Source: Castellaniella sp034674885 | GTDB lineage: Bacteria > Pseudomonadota > Gammaproteobacteria > Burkholderiales > Burkholderiaceae_B | Assembly (NCBI RefSeq): GCF_034674885.1 | Contig: NZ_JAUCDS010000002.1 | Span: 62,001-126,000 of the forward strand | DNA length: 64,000 nt | Direction of reading: 5' to 3' | In this document: positions 30,090 to 38,725 of the stretch, piece by piece | Layout of the letters: each line of letters starts with the position of its first letter | How positions within the stretch are numbered: position 1 is the stretch's first letter | Notes under the pieces: generated by a model | Told to the model about the DNA's origin: nothing | What the model saw: only the letters and a program-made list of their open reading frames with translations | Database searches by the model: none | Position numbers and translations under genes: made by a program

Positions 30090-30271
30090 GCGATCAAAAA
30101 CCAAGCTTGCAGCGCCCGTTGTGCAACACCTGCGGGAAACCGGCAACCGGTTTTGTTTGTGCCGCCATTGAGAAGATACCGCAGTCGTTAGATGAGCAGT
30201 ATGACGGTGTGCGCCGCTTTGAACCTGGCGATCCATTCTACTTTTGCCCTGACCATCAGCCCAAGAACTGA
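30086..30271 (+). CDS. small Cys-rich protein (61 aa)
   Basis: 61 residues with LCNTCGKPATGFVCAAIE and FYFCPDHQPKN, a zinc-ribbon-like set of four cysteines and a histidine. It overlaps the tail terminator stop by four bases. An accessory gene in the tail region, of unknown function. Confidence 0.65.
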   Translation: MSDQKPSLQRPLCNTCGKPATGFVCAAIEKIPQSLDEQYDGVRRFEPGDPFYFCPDHQPKN

Positions 30272-30272
30272 C

Positions 30273-30374
30273 ATGAACCAGACAACGATTGAACTGCACC
30301 GAAACCTTCTTCGGGCGGTGAAGGCGGCAATCGCCGCATGGGAGCGATGGCTCCACGCCCAAGAGGGCAAGTAA
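30273..30374 (+). CDS. 33-aa helical peptide
   Basis: A 33-residue frame, MNQTTIELHRNLLRAVKAAI, then AAWERWLHAQEGK, an amphipathic helix, starting one base after the previous stop with AAGAAC upstream. Small proteins of this composition are common in phage genomes. Support is moderate. Confidence 0.5.
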   Translation: MNQTTIELHRNLLRAVKAAIAAWERWLHAQEGK

Positions 30375-30475
30375 CACAAGCATTTACCGGGCACGCAGCC
30401 CAGGCACGCCACAAGGCCTCCCTGAGCAATCGAGCCTCCCCGGATCAATTCATTTTTGATCTATGGAGGCCGTCA

Positions 30476-31207
30476 ATGGCTAACTGCAAAAGCACGAAAT
30501 ACACTGGCCGCACGGTCGTTCTGGAATACGCTATTGGCTGCGGCGACGAAAAGCCCGCGCCCGGCGACTGGAAGGGATTCGGGGCCTTGCGCACCAAGGA
30601 ATTCAGCCTGGAATGGGACACCACCGACGCCACCGCTGACGATTCCGTCGGGGCGCTGCGTGAGAACCTGGCTACGTTCCAATCGCTGACGATCTCTGGC
30701 GATGGCGTGTGCAAGGCCTCTGGCAACGGCGCCGCCAACCTGATCGAACTGACCAAGCACGTCGCCAATCCCCAAGGCACGGCGGGCCAGCCGGTCGTCT
30801 GGATGCGCATGACGTTCCCGGATCTGACTTTCACGGCGTTCATGATCTTGACCACGATGAGCCGGTCGGCCCCGCATGACGACGTGACGACCTACAGCAT
30901 GGAAGCCCAGGCAACCGCGTCCGACTTCGGCCTGATCGTCGAGGACACGCCCGATCCCGTCACGATCACGAGCGTCACTGTGGCGCCGTCTACCCTGTCG
31001 ATGGTTGAGGGCGATCTGGATGCGTTGACCGCTACCGTGGTTCCCGGCACCAGCCCCGAGGTGAAGTGGACGTCCAGTGATGATCTGGTGGCGACTGTGG
31101 ACAGTCACGGCCACGTCGAAGCGGTGGGTGCCGGCACGGCCACGATCACGGCTACCAGCGTCTATGACGCCACGAAGTCGGGCAGCTGCGCGGTGACGGT
31201 GAGCTAG
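30476..31207 (+). CDS. major tail protein with C-terminal Ig-like domain
   Basis: 243 residues from the ATG at 30476, with GGAGG upstream. Residues 1-155 are a tail-tube-like beta domain (ALRTKEFSLEWDTTDATADDSVGALRENLATF, SLTISGDGVCKASG, TYSMEAQATASDFG). Residues 160-243 are a BIG2 Ig-like domain (ITSVTVAPSTLSMVEGD, LTATVVPGTSPEVKWTSSDDLVATVD, GTATITATSVYD), as on the tail tubes of lambda and others. The gene ends four bases into a leftward lipoprotein gene. Confidence 0.88.
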   Translation: MANCKSTKYTGRTVVLEYAIGCGDEKPAPGDWKGFGALRTKEFSLEWDTTDATADDSVGALRENLATFQSLTISGDGVCKASGNGAANLIELTKHVANPQGTAGQPVVWMRMTFPDLTFTAFMILTTMSRSAPHDDVTTYSMEAQATASDFGLIVEDTPDPVTITSVTVAPSTLSMVEGDLDALTATVVPGTSPEVKWTSSDDLVATVDSHGHVEAVGAGTATITATSVYDATKSGSCAVTVS

Positions 31208-31608
31208 GGCTTGCGGGGCTGGTCAGTGACGGGCGCGCCGCCATCGACAGCAATGCCTGTGGCGGTCCCGTACTGGCTGGCGGACGTTGACGTGCTTTTC
31301 AGGACGCCATTTTGATCAAACGTCAGAACGGCTGTACTGGCCCTGGAATCAACGCCACCAGCAAATGCTCCGACGATAGGAATGAACGTGCTGGCACGTG
31401 TTCTGGCTTCCGAATATGTGTACATGACCATCGTAGTGCCGTCGGCATTGCGCATGGTTGTCGTAGGCTGACCAAGCGCGGCGATCACTTCCTGCTTTGT
31501 GGTCTGGCCTTCGTGAAATTGGGATAGCTGATCGTCCGTGACTTTGACGCCCGTAGCCGCGCAGGCAGACAGGATGAAGGTGGAGATGAGGGCGGTAAGA
31601 AGTTTCAC
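31204..31608 (-). CDS. SmpA/OmlA-like lipoprotein, moron
   Basis: 134 residues from a GTG start. A lipoprotein signal is clear: KLLTALISTFILSACAATG, with lipobox LSAC at about 13-16. The mature part, VTDDQLSQFHEGQTTKQEVIAALGQPTTTMRNADGTTMVMYTYSEA, is the SmpA/OmlA (BamE-like) fold. It opposes the late genes and follows another leftward gene by 12 bases. A surface or periplasmic lipoprotein expressed from a prophage suggests superinfection exclusion or lysogenic conversion. Confidence 0.8.
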   Translation of the reverse strand: MKLLTALISTFILSACAATGVKVTDDQLSQFHEGQTTKQEVIAALGQPTTTMRNADGTTMVMYTYSEARTRASTFIPIVGAFAGGVDSRASTAVLTFDQNGVLKSTSTSASQYGTATGIAVDGGAPVTDQPRKP

Positions 31609-31620
31609 TGTATCTGTCTC

Positions 31621-32259
31621 TCAAACATCTATTTGATATGTGGCGGTACTGATTTTCTCAAACCGAGCGGCGTCAAATCGAGGGCATGCATAACATCCGT
31701 TTTTTACACCTGCCGCTTGGATCTGATCCTGCAAACTGGATGGGTGGTCGGGCTGAAATCGCATCGACGGCCATAGCCTGGAACAGGGAAAGAGGTATCG
31801 GTCAACCTCAACGGGTTTTGTGGTTGATGGGCCGACTGAAATTGTCATGCTGAACGATTTGACCGGCTCGAAACTAGGGTCGTCGATTACTACGCAGCAA
31901 TGGGCATCCGGATCTGTGCATTCACAGGACTCCAGGTAGCACTCCAACATACTGATAAACGCCCACCGCTCTTTGATTGGCCGCCCCTTACTGTAGGCCA
32001 CAACACCCTTCCATCCGCCCGTTTGGCTGAACAGTTCGATTGCTAGTTTGGCATCCCTCTCGTTCGGCGCGAAGTGCGCGACGTGCATAAGAATACCGGC
32101 AGAGTCAACGATCCTGAACTCAGAGGCTTGTTGGGCTATGGAAAGCGCCAGCGGAAAGCCTTTTGATGGGCTTTTTGGAAACGCGATCATCAACATCCAG
32201 TCCGATGACTCCGTGTATGGGTCAATAGGACTGCCAACGACTGAGATATCTTGTTTCAT
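31621..32259 (-). CDS. Cys-rich leftward protein in the tail gene cluster
   Basis: 212 residues from the ATG at 32259. The first 70 residues are beta-rich (WMLMIAFPKSPSKGFPLALSIAQQA). The rest is Cys-rich: ECYLESCECTDPDAHCC near 120, FPCSRLW near 163, NGCYACPRF near 193. No secretion signal. The DNA is visibly AT-richer than the phage. Its ATG interlocks with that of the rightward chaperone gene (CATGATG). No recognised family; with the lipoprotein it forms a two-gene accessory unit. There is no Shine-Dalgarno before the ATG. Confidence 0.7.
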   Translation of the reverse strand: MKQDISVVGSPIDPYTESSDWMLMIAFPKSPSKGFPLALSIAQQASEFRIVDSAGILMHVAHFAPNERDAKLAIELFSQTGGWKGVVAYSKGRPIKERWAFISMLECYLESCECTDPDAHCCVVIDDPSFEPVKSFSMTISVGPSTTKPVEVDRYLFPCSRLWPSMRFQPDHPSSLQDQIQAAGVKNGCYACPRFDAARFEKISTATYQIDV

Positions 32260-32860
32260 GATGAGTGTTTTAACGCAAATCGGCGAAATCGGCATCCACG
32301 CGGGTCGTGATGTGCTGCTGCGCCCATCGTTGGCTGCCATGTCCGGCCTGGGCGAACCCGCTGAAATCGTGGACGCGTTCGCCCGCGTGATGGCTGGTGA
32401 TCTGGCGGATTGCGTGGCCGTGCTGTACGCCTGCGCTGATGAAGACGTGTCCGATCTGGTGGGCACGTTTGAAGCGCGGGAAGGGGGCGGGCCGCTGCGC
32501 TATGCCGCCGGCGCCCTGCCTGTCGAGCATGTTGTGCTGCTGGCCCAGTCCCTGGTGCGCCACGGCGTCGTCGGCGTAGCCAAAGAGCAGCCACGACCAG
32601 CCGATTACAAGCCTGAGTACATGCGCGAATTCGACGCTCGGGAGCATGCAGCGCTGGCGATGGCCCACCTGGGGCTCACCGAGCGCGAGGCCTGGAACAT
32701 GACGATGACAGGGCTTGTGGCGGCGCTGCGGGCGAAGTTTCCGCCGTCGGCCAAGGATTCTCCCGGCGCACGCGCCCCGAGCAAAGAGGAGTTGGACGCC
32801 AGCATGGAGTGGTTCGAGAAGGTCGAGGCGGCGCGGGCCGCGAAAGAGGGGGTGCACTGA
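32258..32860 (+). CDS. tail assembly chaperone-like protein
   Basis: 200 or 201 residues, from either ATG of ATGATG (32258 or 32261). MSVLTQIGEIGIHAGRDVLL, then RPSLAAMSGLGEPAEIVDAFARVM, an internal ADEDVSDLVG and REAWNMTMTGLVAALRAKFP. It lies directly before the tape measure gene, where tail chaperones always sit, and shares one base with its start. I see no slippery frameshift sequence that would make the usual longer GT product. The RBS is weak, possibly replaced when the leftward cassette was inserted. Confidence 0.7.
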   Translation: MMSVLTQIGEIGIHAGRDVLLRPSLAAMSGLGEPAEIVDAFARVMAGDLADCVAVLYACADEDVSDLVGTFEAREGGGPLRYAAGALPVEHVVLLAQSLVRHGVVGVAKEQPRPADYKPEYMREFDAREHAALAMAHLGLTEREAWNMTMTGLVAALRAKFPPSAKDSPGARAPSKEELDASMEWFEKVEAARAAKEGVH

Positions 32861-35484
32861 TGGCTGGCGAAAATGTAGGCGCGATCTACTACACCGTCGA
32901 GGCGGATACCGAAAAATTATTGTCCGCCGCCAAGCCTGCCGACAAAGCACTCGATGGCCTGGAGTCGTCTTTCAAAAGGACTGACAAGGCCGCGAACGAC
33001 GCCAATTTCCGTATGAAGAAAACGGCGGCGGCGATTAAGGGCATGGGTCGCCAGGCCAGTCAGACCACTGACTTGCTGCGCGGCATGCTGCCTGTGCTAT
33101 CTGGCGCATTGCTCATTAAGACAGCCAGGGATATCCTCGCCACGGCGGACGCATGGACGGAGATGCAGAACCGCCTGCGCCAGGTCACGAGCAGCCAGAA
33201 AGAACTCAACCAGGCCACAAACGATGTTTTCCGCATCGCGCAGACTACCAGCCAAGCATTGGAGCCGGTCGCGCAGGTGTATCAGCGCCTTGCACAAAAC
33301 GCGGCGCAGCTAGGAATCGACCAGAAGAAGGTCGCAGAAATCACCGAGACGGTCTCCAAGGCCATGGCCGCTTCTGGTGCAAGTGCTGACGCGGCCGATG
33401 CCGCCTTGCGTCAACTTGGCCAAGGACTGGCGTCCGGCACACTGCGCGGCGATGAGCTGAACAGTGTCATGGAGCAAACGCCAGCCCTGGCACAAGCCAT
33501 CGCTACCGGTCTGGGTGTCACCATTGGTGAGCTGCGCACGCTGGGCGCCGAAGGCAAGATCACAGCCAAGTCCTTGATCGAGGCCTTGACCAACGCGGGC
33601 GAGAGCGTCAACCAGCAATTTGGCACCAGAGTCAAAACCGCGTCCCAGGCCTGGGTCGAGTTGCGCAACTCTGTTACTCGCTTTATTGGCGAAGCGAACA
33701 ACTCAGTCGCACTGACCAATTCGCTCGCCGACGGCATTGAGCGAGTATCCCGGGCCATTGACGACGCTGATATCGACAAGATGGCCCAGGAAATCGAGGG
33801 CCTTGGCGCTACGATCAGGCTGGTGATGGATGGCGCGGATGCTTTGTTCGGAGGCATGTCATCGTCTGCGCAGTCGGCAACCAACAGTGTCACCAGGTCG
33901 TTTACAGAAATGGCGCTCGCGACCGCAAAAGAAGCTGACGGCATCGCCAAGGTGTTTCAGGGCACTGCTGGTGCCGTGGGCGCTGTGTGGGAGGCGCTGG
34001 CCAATAACATCCCGGCATTCTTCTCCAATGCCTGGGGGCAGATCAAACAAGGTGCGGCTGAATTCGTCAATGATTTGGCCGATCTTATCAACAAACCGAT
34101 TCAGGCGATGGGCGGTGCGGGTATCGGGAAAATCTCTGTCGATCAGGCCCCGATTCGAGCGATTGTCAGTCTGGGCGATGCGGCAGCGGAAGGTTGGGAG
34201 AATGCGGCCAAGGGCGTAGGGGCCTATGACCGCACACTCAGGCGCGTAACGGATAACGCCATCAATTCCTCAATTGCGGAGTGGCAATCTGAATACACGG
34301 AAGAAGTAGAGAAAACGACAGCCGCCACAGAGAAAGCAGCCGCGTCCAGCGGGAAACTGAGCGCCGCCCAAAAGCAGGAAGCAAAAGCCCGCGAGGCTAA
34401 CAATAAAGTTATCGCGGACATGGTCGAAGCCCTGATGTTGGCGGGCATGGAGGGCGAAAGCCTTGCCATGGCAAAGGCGGCGTCCAGGCTGAATGTATTT
34501 GCCACGCCAGCGGAGGTAGAGCAGGTTAAAGCACTGGCTGCAGCGTTGTACCAAGTGCAGCAGGCGAAAGCCGACCAACAACTGATCAATCAGGCCGATC
34601 CAATCAAGGCGGAGCAAGAGAAATACGAGACTCAGCTGGCGGCCTATCAGGACATGCTGGACCGAAAAGCAATCAGCGACGAGCAGTATTACCAGTACGC
34701 CGGTGACCTGGCGCAGCAGCATGAAGAGACCATGCTGGCGCTGCAGGAAGAGCGATTCCGCAACGAGTCCATGTACAACGACCTGTTGATGACGGGCTTG
34801 GATTCACTGGGAGAGGCGGCGGCGGCGACTTTGACGGGAATCATCACTGGCACCGCAAATGCCGAAGATGCTGCCCGAGCATTTGCGGCAACCATCGGAA
34901 AAGAGGTTATCGCTGAATTTGTGCGGATGGGGGTGGCTCACGTTAAAGCGGTGATTTTAGGTCGAGCGGCAGAAACGGCTGCGGGCGCTGCTTATGCTGC
35001 CGCCACCGCCTCACAGGTCCAGGCCACTACGGCGCTTGCCGCGCAGGCTGCGTTTGCGTCCACGGCAGCCATTCCGATTGTTGGGCCAGCACTGGCGCCG
35101 GCAGCAGCAGCGGCGGCAGCAGCGGCAGCCGGCGCGTTGGGAGCGCCGGCAATTGGATTTTCTGCTGCTGCCGGCGCCCGCCAATACGGCGGCCCCGTAG
35201 ATCCATCCGGCCTGTACCGCATCAACGAAACCGGCGCCCCCGAGATCCTGAATCTCGCCAATGGCCGGCAGTACATGCTGCCCAACAGCCGTGGCGAAGT
35301 GATCAGCAACCGGGACGCCACGCGGCAGGCTGCCGGATCATCTGCGGGTAGCGGCTCCCAGCCCACCATCATCAATCTGGGCGGCATCCACATCAGCACG
35401 TCCTGGCCCCCGAGCGACAAAGAGGTCCGCGTGCTGGTCACGAAAATCAACGATGCCCTGGATGACGGCATGAAGCTGAGGTAA
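32860..35484 (+). CDS. tape measure protein
   Basis: 874 residues, the longest gene of the window, typical of a long-tailed siphovirus. The region ELNSVMEQTPALAQAIATGLGVTIGELRTLGAEGKITAKSLIEAL (about 205-250) is the tape-measure N-terminal domain, and FIGEAN.. and TQMQNRLRQVTSSQKELN flank it. Long helices occur through 440-640 and an Ala/Gly-rich stretch at about 700-770 may cross membrane during DNA ejection. It sets tail length and starts one base before the chaperone stop. Confidence 0.92.
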   Translation: MAGENVGAIYYTVEADTEKLLSAAKPADKALDGLESSFKRTDKAANDANFRMKKTAAAIKGMGRQASQTTDLLRGMLPVLSGALLIKTARDILATADAWTEMQNRLRQVTSSQKELNQATNDVFRIAQTTSQALEPVAQVYQRLAQNAAQLGIDQKKVAEITETVSKAMAASGASADAADAALRQLGQGLASGTLRGDELNSVMEQTPALAQAIATGLGVTIGELRTLGAEGKITAKSLIEALTNAGESVNQQFGTRVKTASQAWVELRNSVTRFIGEANNSVALTNSLADGIERVSRAIDDADIDKMAQEIEGLGATIRLVMDGADALFGGMSSSAQSATNSVTRSFTEMALATAKEADGIAKVFQGTAGAVGAVWEALANNIPAFFSNAWGQIKQGAAEFVNDLADLINKPIQAMGGAGIGKISVDQAPIRAIVSLGDAAAEGWENAAKGVGAYDRTLRRVTDNAINSSIAEWQSEYTEEVEKTTAATEKAAASSGKLSAAQKQEAKAREANNKVIADMVEALMLAGMEGESLAMAKAASRLNVFATPAEVEQVKALAAALYQVQQAKADQQLINQADPIKAEQEKYETQLAAYQDMLDRKAISDEQYYQYAGDLAQQHEETMLALQEERFRNESMYNDLLMTGLDSLGEAAAATLTGIITGTANAEDAARAFAATIGKEVIAEFVRMGVAHVKAVILGRAAETAAGAAYAAATASQVQATTALAAQAAFASTAAIPIVGPALAPAAAAAAAAAAGALGAPAIGFSAAAGARQYGGPVDPSGLYRINETGAPEILNLANGRQYMLPNSRGEVISNRDATRQAAGSSAGSGSQPTIINLGGIHISTSWPPSDKEVRVLVTKINDALDDGMKLR

Positions 35485-35488
35485 TTCA

Positions 35489-36289
35489 GTGAGCAACATC
35501 ACAGTCTTTTCCCCCAACCTTGTCGGTACCGGCTGCGACGGTGTTCGCGGGTCCTACGCCAGGATCGGCTGGCACACGATCACCCGCGATACGACACTTT
35601 CCGTCAGCAGCGAACGCGCCGGATTTCCGGGCATTGCGCTCAAGAACGCCACGACCTATGACCGATGGTCGCCGGTGACGCTGCCGGCCTGGGCACAGTG
35701 GGATGCCGGCGGCAATGTGGATGTCGACTATGTCGGGATCGCCAGCCACAACCTAGGCGGTGCGACCGTGAGCGTGCAGCACAGCCAGGATGGCACGGCG
35801 TGGACTGATGCCATTGTCCTCACGCCATCGAAAAATGACGCATTGATCGCCTGGTGGGAGCAGGTCACGGCCCGTTACTGGCGGGTGCTGATAGACGGCA
35901 ACGATATCTATCGCGTGGGCGTCATCTACCTGGGCAAGATCCTCGTGATGCCGCGATCCATCACAAGCGGCCATAGTCCGGCCATGCTGAGCCGAAACAC
36001 CGACATCCTTCCGGCGAAATCCGACACCGGGCAATTCCTGGGACGCTCGATCATCCGTCAGGGGTTTGCGACGACGTATCAGTGGGAGAGCCTGCCGGCC
36101 CAATGGTATCGGGACAGCTTTGATCCGTTCGTGGCAGCCGCCGTGAAATATCCGTTTTTCCTGGTCGCAAACCCTGCTCGCTGGCCGGGCGAGTCGATGT
36201 ATGCGTGGGCCACGAAAGACGTGAAGCCGCGATATCAGCGCCAGCGTGATTGGATGGAGGTATCAGTACCTGTGGAGGCTATCGGATGA
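35489..36289 (+). CDS. distal tail / minor tail protein
   Basis: 266 residues from a GTG start preceded by GAGGTAATTCA. Beta-rich, with YDRWSPVTLPAWAQWDAGG, VDYVGIASHNLGGATVSVQHS and ARYWRVLIDGNDIYRVGVIYLGK, which looks like a galactose-binding/discoidin-type beta sandwich found in distal tail proteins. The C-terminal domain (RQGFATTYQWESLPAQWYRDSF) is tail-specific. It follows the tape measure gene, the usual place of lambda gpM-type/Dit-like proteins. Confidence 0.75.
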   Translation: MSNITVFSPNLVGTGCDGVRGSYARIGWHTITRDTTLSVSSERAGFPGIALKNATTYDRWSPVTLPAWAQWDAGGNVDVDYVGIASHNLGGATVSVQHSQDGTAWTDAIVLTPSKNDALIAWWEQVTARYWRVLIDGNDIYRVGVIYLGKILVMPRSITSGHSPAMLSRNTDILPAKSDTGQFLGRSIIRQGFATTYQWESLPAQWYRDSFDPFVAAAVKYPFFLVANPARWPGESMYAWATKDVKPRYQRQRDWMEVSVPVEAIG

Positions 36290-38058
36290 GTATCGATCAG
36301 ATAGGCCGAGAACTGTTCACAGTCGTCGAAATCGATCAGGATTTCTGCGCCCTGAGTTACGGCGTGAACCCGTGCATGGCCGCCCTGGGCGTGACCGGCG
36401 AGCGCAAATGCTTCAACACCCGCGCCACCTGCCAGGATCCCGACAATTACACGCTGGACACGCTGACGCTGCGCTTTTGCAAGCCCCAGCAAGCCCTGAC
36501 GGATTACCCCGTCATTCCGCTGCTGCGAGACGCGAAGACCGCGCCTACGGAAATCAACCCAGGCGGCGGCGGGCGCGATTCTGGGGCGCTGGGAAAGCGG
36601 GCGCGGGTCACAGTCACTTTCGACGATGCGCCGCACTCTGATATCGGCGTGGATCCGTATGTCGCTGAGCGCGGATATTACCCGATGGAGCGAGGTACGT
36701 TTTGGTCCAAGTGGCTGGCCCGAAACCCGTACTACAACGGGCGCGTTCTGCGCATCCGTGAGGGTTATGTTGGCCAGAGTCTGGCGGAAATGGTGACGCG
36801 CACCTACGTCATCGGCAAGATCGACGGGCCGGACACAAAAGGGCAAATCAAGATCACGGCGCTGGATATCCTGGCGCTTGCCGACAACGACAAGGCGCAG
36901 ATCCCGAAAGCCAGCACCGGGGAGCTTGTTGCTGAAATCGCATCCATCCCGGACGGCACGCCCGACCCCGTCGTGCTGGCGGAAATAGAGATTGCCGGGG
37001 CGACCGCCGATGATTACCCGGCGCCGGGCACGATCCGCATCAATGACGAAATCATGACGTATGCCGGCGTCACGATCTCTGGCGAGAACATCAAGCTGAC
37101 CGGGATTACGCGCCGGACGGACGGATCTGGGGGCGGCAGCCATGATGAGGGTGATCGCGTGCAGCTGTGTGTGCGGTACCAGAACGTGCGCGTGGATAAT
37201 TTGGCCCGAGAATGGCTGATCCAGTATGTGCCTGCCGCCTACATCGACACTGCTGCATGGGCCGAAGAGGCTGAATTGTGGCTGGCTCAATTCGATATGA
37301 CGGGACTGATTACCGAGCCAACCGGCGTGCAAGACCTGCTGGCAGAAATCACAGAACAGGCCCTGTTTTACATCTGGTGGGATGAGCGTCAACAGCAGAT
37401 CAGGCTGCAGGCATTAAAGCCCGCCGGTGCCGGCGTGGCCCTGCTCACGGGAGACGCCAATATCCTCGCCGACAGCGCGGAACTGACGCAGGATCCGGGC
37501 GCTCGGGCCAGTCAGGTCTGGGTGTACTGGGGGCAGCGAAATGCCGCCGAAAAGCTGGACAAGGATTCCAACTATCGGCATTTGCGCGTCCGACTCGATG
37601 AAGAGGCGGAATCGGCCATCCAGTACGGCGAGCAGCGCATCAAGAAGGTGTTTTCCCGCTGGCTGCACACAGAAGGGCAGGTGATCAATCTGTCTACGCG
37701 GCTGCTCAACCGCTACCGCGACAACCCTAAATATGTCGAATTCGATGCGGATGCGAAAGACCGCGAGTACTGGACAGGGGATGTCGTGGACGTGGAGCAC
37801 CGCTCTGTCGTGGATGACACGGGCCTGCCTGTGCGCGTGCGCTGGCAAATAGTCGCCGCTGAAGAGAAAGAGCCTGGGCATTCGATCACCTACAAGCTGT
37901 TTGCCTACGAATTCAAGATTTCTGGGCGGCCTGGATATTGGATGCCGGTTGATGCCCCGAATTACGCGGATGCTACGGACGAGCAGAAAGAACACGGCGC
38001 ATGGTGGGCTGATGAGAACGGCTTTATTGGCGACGAAAAGGGATTTTCGTGGATTTAA
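36286..38058 (+). CDS. tail tip / central hub protein
   Basis: 590 residues from the ATG at 36286 (ATGA overlap). GRELFTVVEIDQDFCALSYGVNPCMAALGVTGERKCFNTRATCQDPDNY contains several cysteines that may bind a metal cluster, as in lambda gpL-like proteins. Then beta-rich domains with RVTVTFDDAPHSDIG, RNPYYNGRVLRIREG and an outer domain AGRASQVWVYWGQRN. It forms the tip ring that connects tail tube and fibre. Confidence 0.8.
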   Translation: MSIDQIGRELFTVVEIDQDFCALSYGVNPCMAALGVTGERKCFNTRATCQDPDNYTLDTLTLRFCKPQQALTDYPVIPLLRDAKTAPTEINPGGGGRDSGALGKRARVTVTFDDAPHSDIGVDPYVAERGYYPMERGTFWSKWLARNPYYNGRVLRIREGYVGQSLAEMVTRTYVIGKIDGPDTKGQIKITALDILALADNDKAQIPKASTGELVAEIASIPDGTPDPVVLAEIEIAGATADDYPAPGTIRINDEIMTYAGVTISGENIKLTGITRRTDGSGGGSHDEGDRVQLCVRYQNVRVDNLAREWLIQYVPAAYIDTAAWAEEAELWLAQFDMTGLITEPTGVQDLLAEITEQALFYIWWDERQQQIRLQALKPAGAGVALLTGDANILADSAELTQDPGARASQVWVYWGQRNAAEKLDKDSNYRHLRVRLDEEAESAIQYGEQRIKKVFSRWLHTEGQVINLSTRLLNRYRDNPKYVEFDADAKDREYWTGDVVDVEHRSVVDDTGLPVRVRWQIVAAEEKEPGHSITYKLFAYEFKISGRPGYWMPVDAPNYADATDEQKEHGAWWADENGFIGDEKGFSWI

Positions 38059-38069
38059 AGGAGAGATAA

Positions 38070-38534
38070 ATGGCGACATGGACTGATGTCGATTCGGCCC
38101 GTCTTGAGCCTGGGAAACCGATTCGCTCGATTGACGGACTGGCCCTGCGCGACAACCCGATCGCGATTGCGGAAGGAGCGACTGGTGCCCCGAGAATCCA
38201 GCAGGCGGCGATGGCAGACAACTCGGTCACGACGCGGGCGATCGTAAACGGCTCTGTGACATCGGCCAAACTGGCGGTGGGCGCGAATGAAACCAACTGG
38301 ATGCTGGGCCGTAATGCGGGCGCTGGCGCTGGTGCGGTTGGGACGTATGCGCTGCTGCGGAGAATTGCCCTTGGAACCACGAACCCGGGAGAATCACTTC
38401 CGGGGTCTCAGTTGAGATGGTCATCGGGGGGCGCCGCCGGCGGCGGCGCCCCAGGCGGGTCGTGGAGGTGCATGGGCTATGCAACAGGGGCCAGTGGCGG
38501 CGAGGCTACCACGCTTTGGCTGAGGTACGCATGA
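38070..38534 (+). CDS. tail tip-associated protein (Gly/Ala-rich end)
   Basis: 154 residues, with AAAGGAGAG before the ATG. WTDVDSARLEPGKPIRSIDGLALRDNPIAIAEG, then NSVTTRAIVNGSVTSAKLAVGAN, a repeat pattern seen in fibre shafts, and a glycine-rich end SSGGAAGGGAPGGSW. Probably a tip-fibre or receptor-binding accessory protein. Coupled by overlap to the next gene. Confidence 0.65.
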   Translation: MATWTDVDSARLEPGKPIRSIDGLALRDNPIAIAEGATGAPRIQQAAMADNSVTTRAIVNGSVTSAKLAVGANETNWMLGRNAGAGAGAVGTYALLRRIALGTTNPGESLPGSQLRWSSGGAAGGGAPGGSWRCMGYATGASGGEATTLWLRYA

Positions 38535-38725
38535 AATACAAGACCGTTACGAATTTGCGTTGGTCGGGCGCGGACATGATCGACATGATGGTGGATTTCG
38601 AGGGCATCGGCCCCGTGCCGTTTACCGCGACGCCGAATGATTGCGAAGCGCACGGCCGGGAGCTGTACGCTCGCGCCGTGGCCGGAGATTTTGGGCCAAT
38701 CGCGATTTCGGAGGAGAGCGAGTGA
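38531..38725 (+). CDS. small tail-region protein (64 aa)
   Basis: 64 residues from the ATG at 38531: MKYKTVTNLRWSGADMIDMM, VDFEGIGPVPFTATPNDCEAHGRELYARAVAGDFGPIAISE. It resembles the short proteins that follow fibre genes in many phages (XkdX-like position). Overlaps both neighbours. Function unknown. Confidence 0.65.
   Translation: MKYKTVTNLRWSGADMIDMMVDFEGIGPVPFTATPNDCEAHGRELYARAVAGDFGPIAISEESE

Noticed and set aside
32258..32880. Programmed frameshift producing a longer tail chaperone (GT-type)
   Set aside because: No slippery heptamer followed by a long alternative frame is visible before the tape measure start; the overlapping frame is Arg-rich and short.
36235..37392. 385-codon leftward frame inside the tail tip gene
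   Set aside because: Antisense to a coupled structural gene, no RBS, Arg/His/Val-rich shadow composition.
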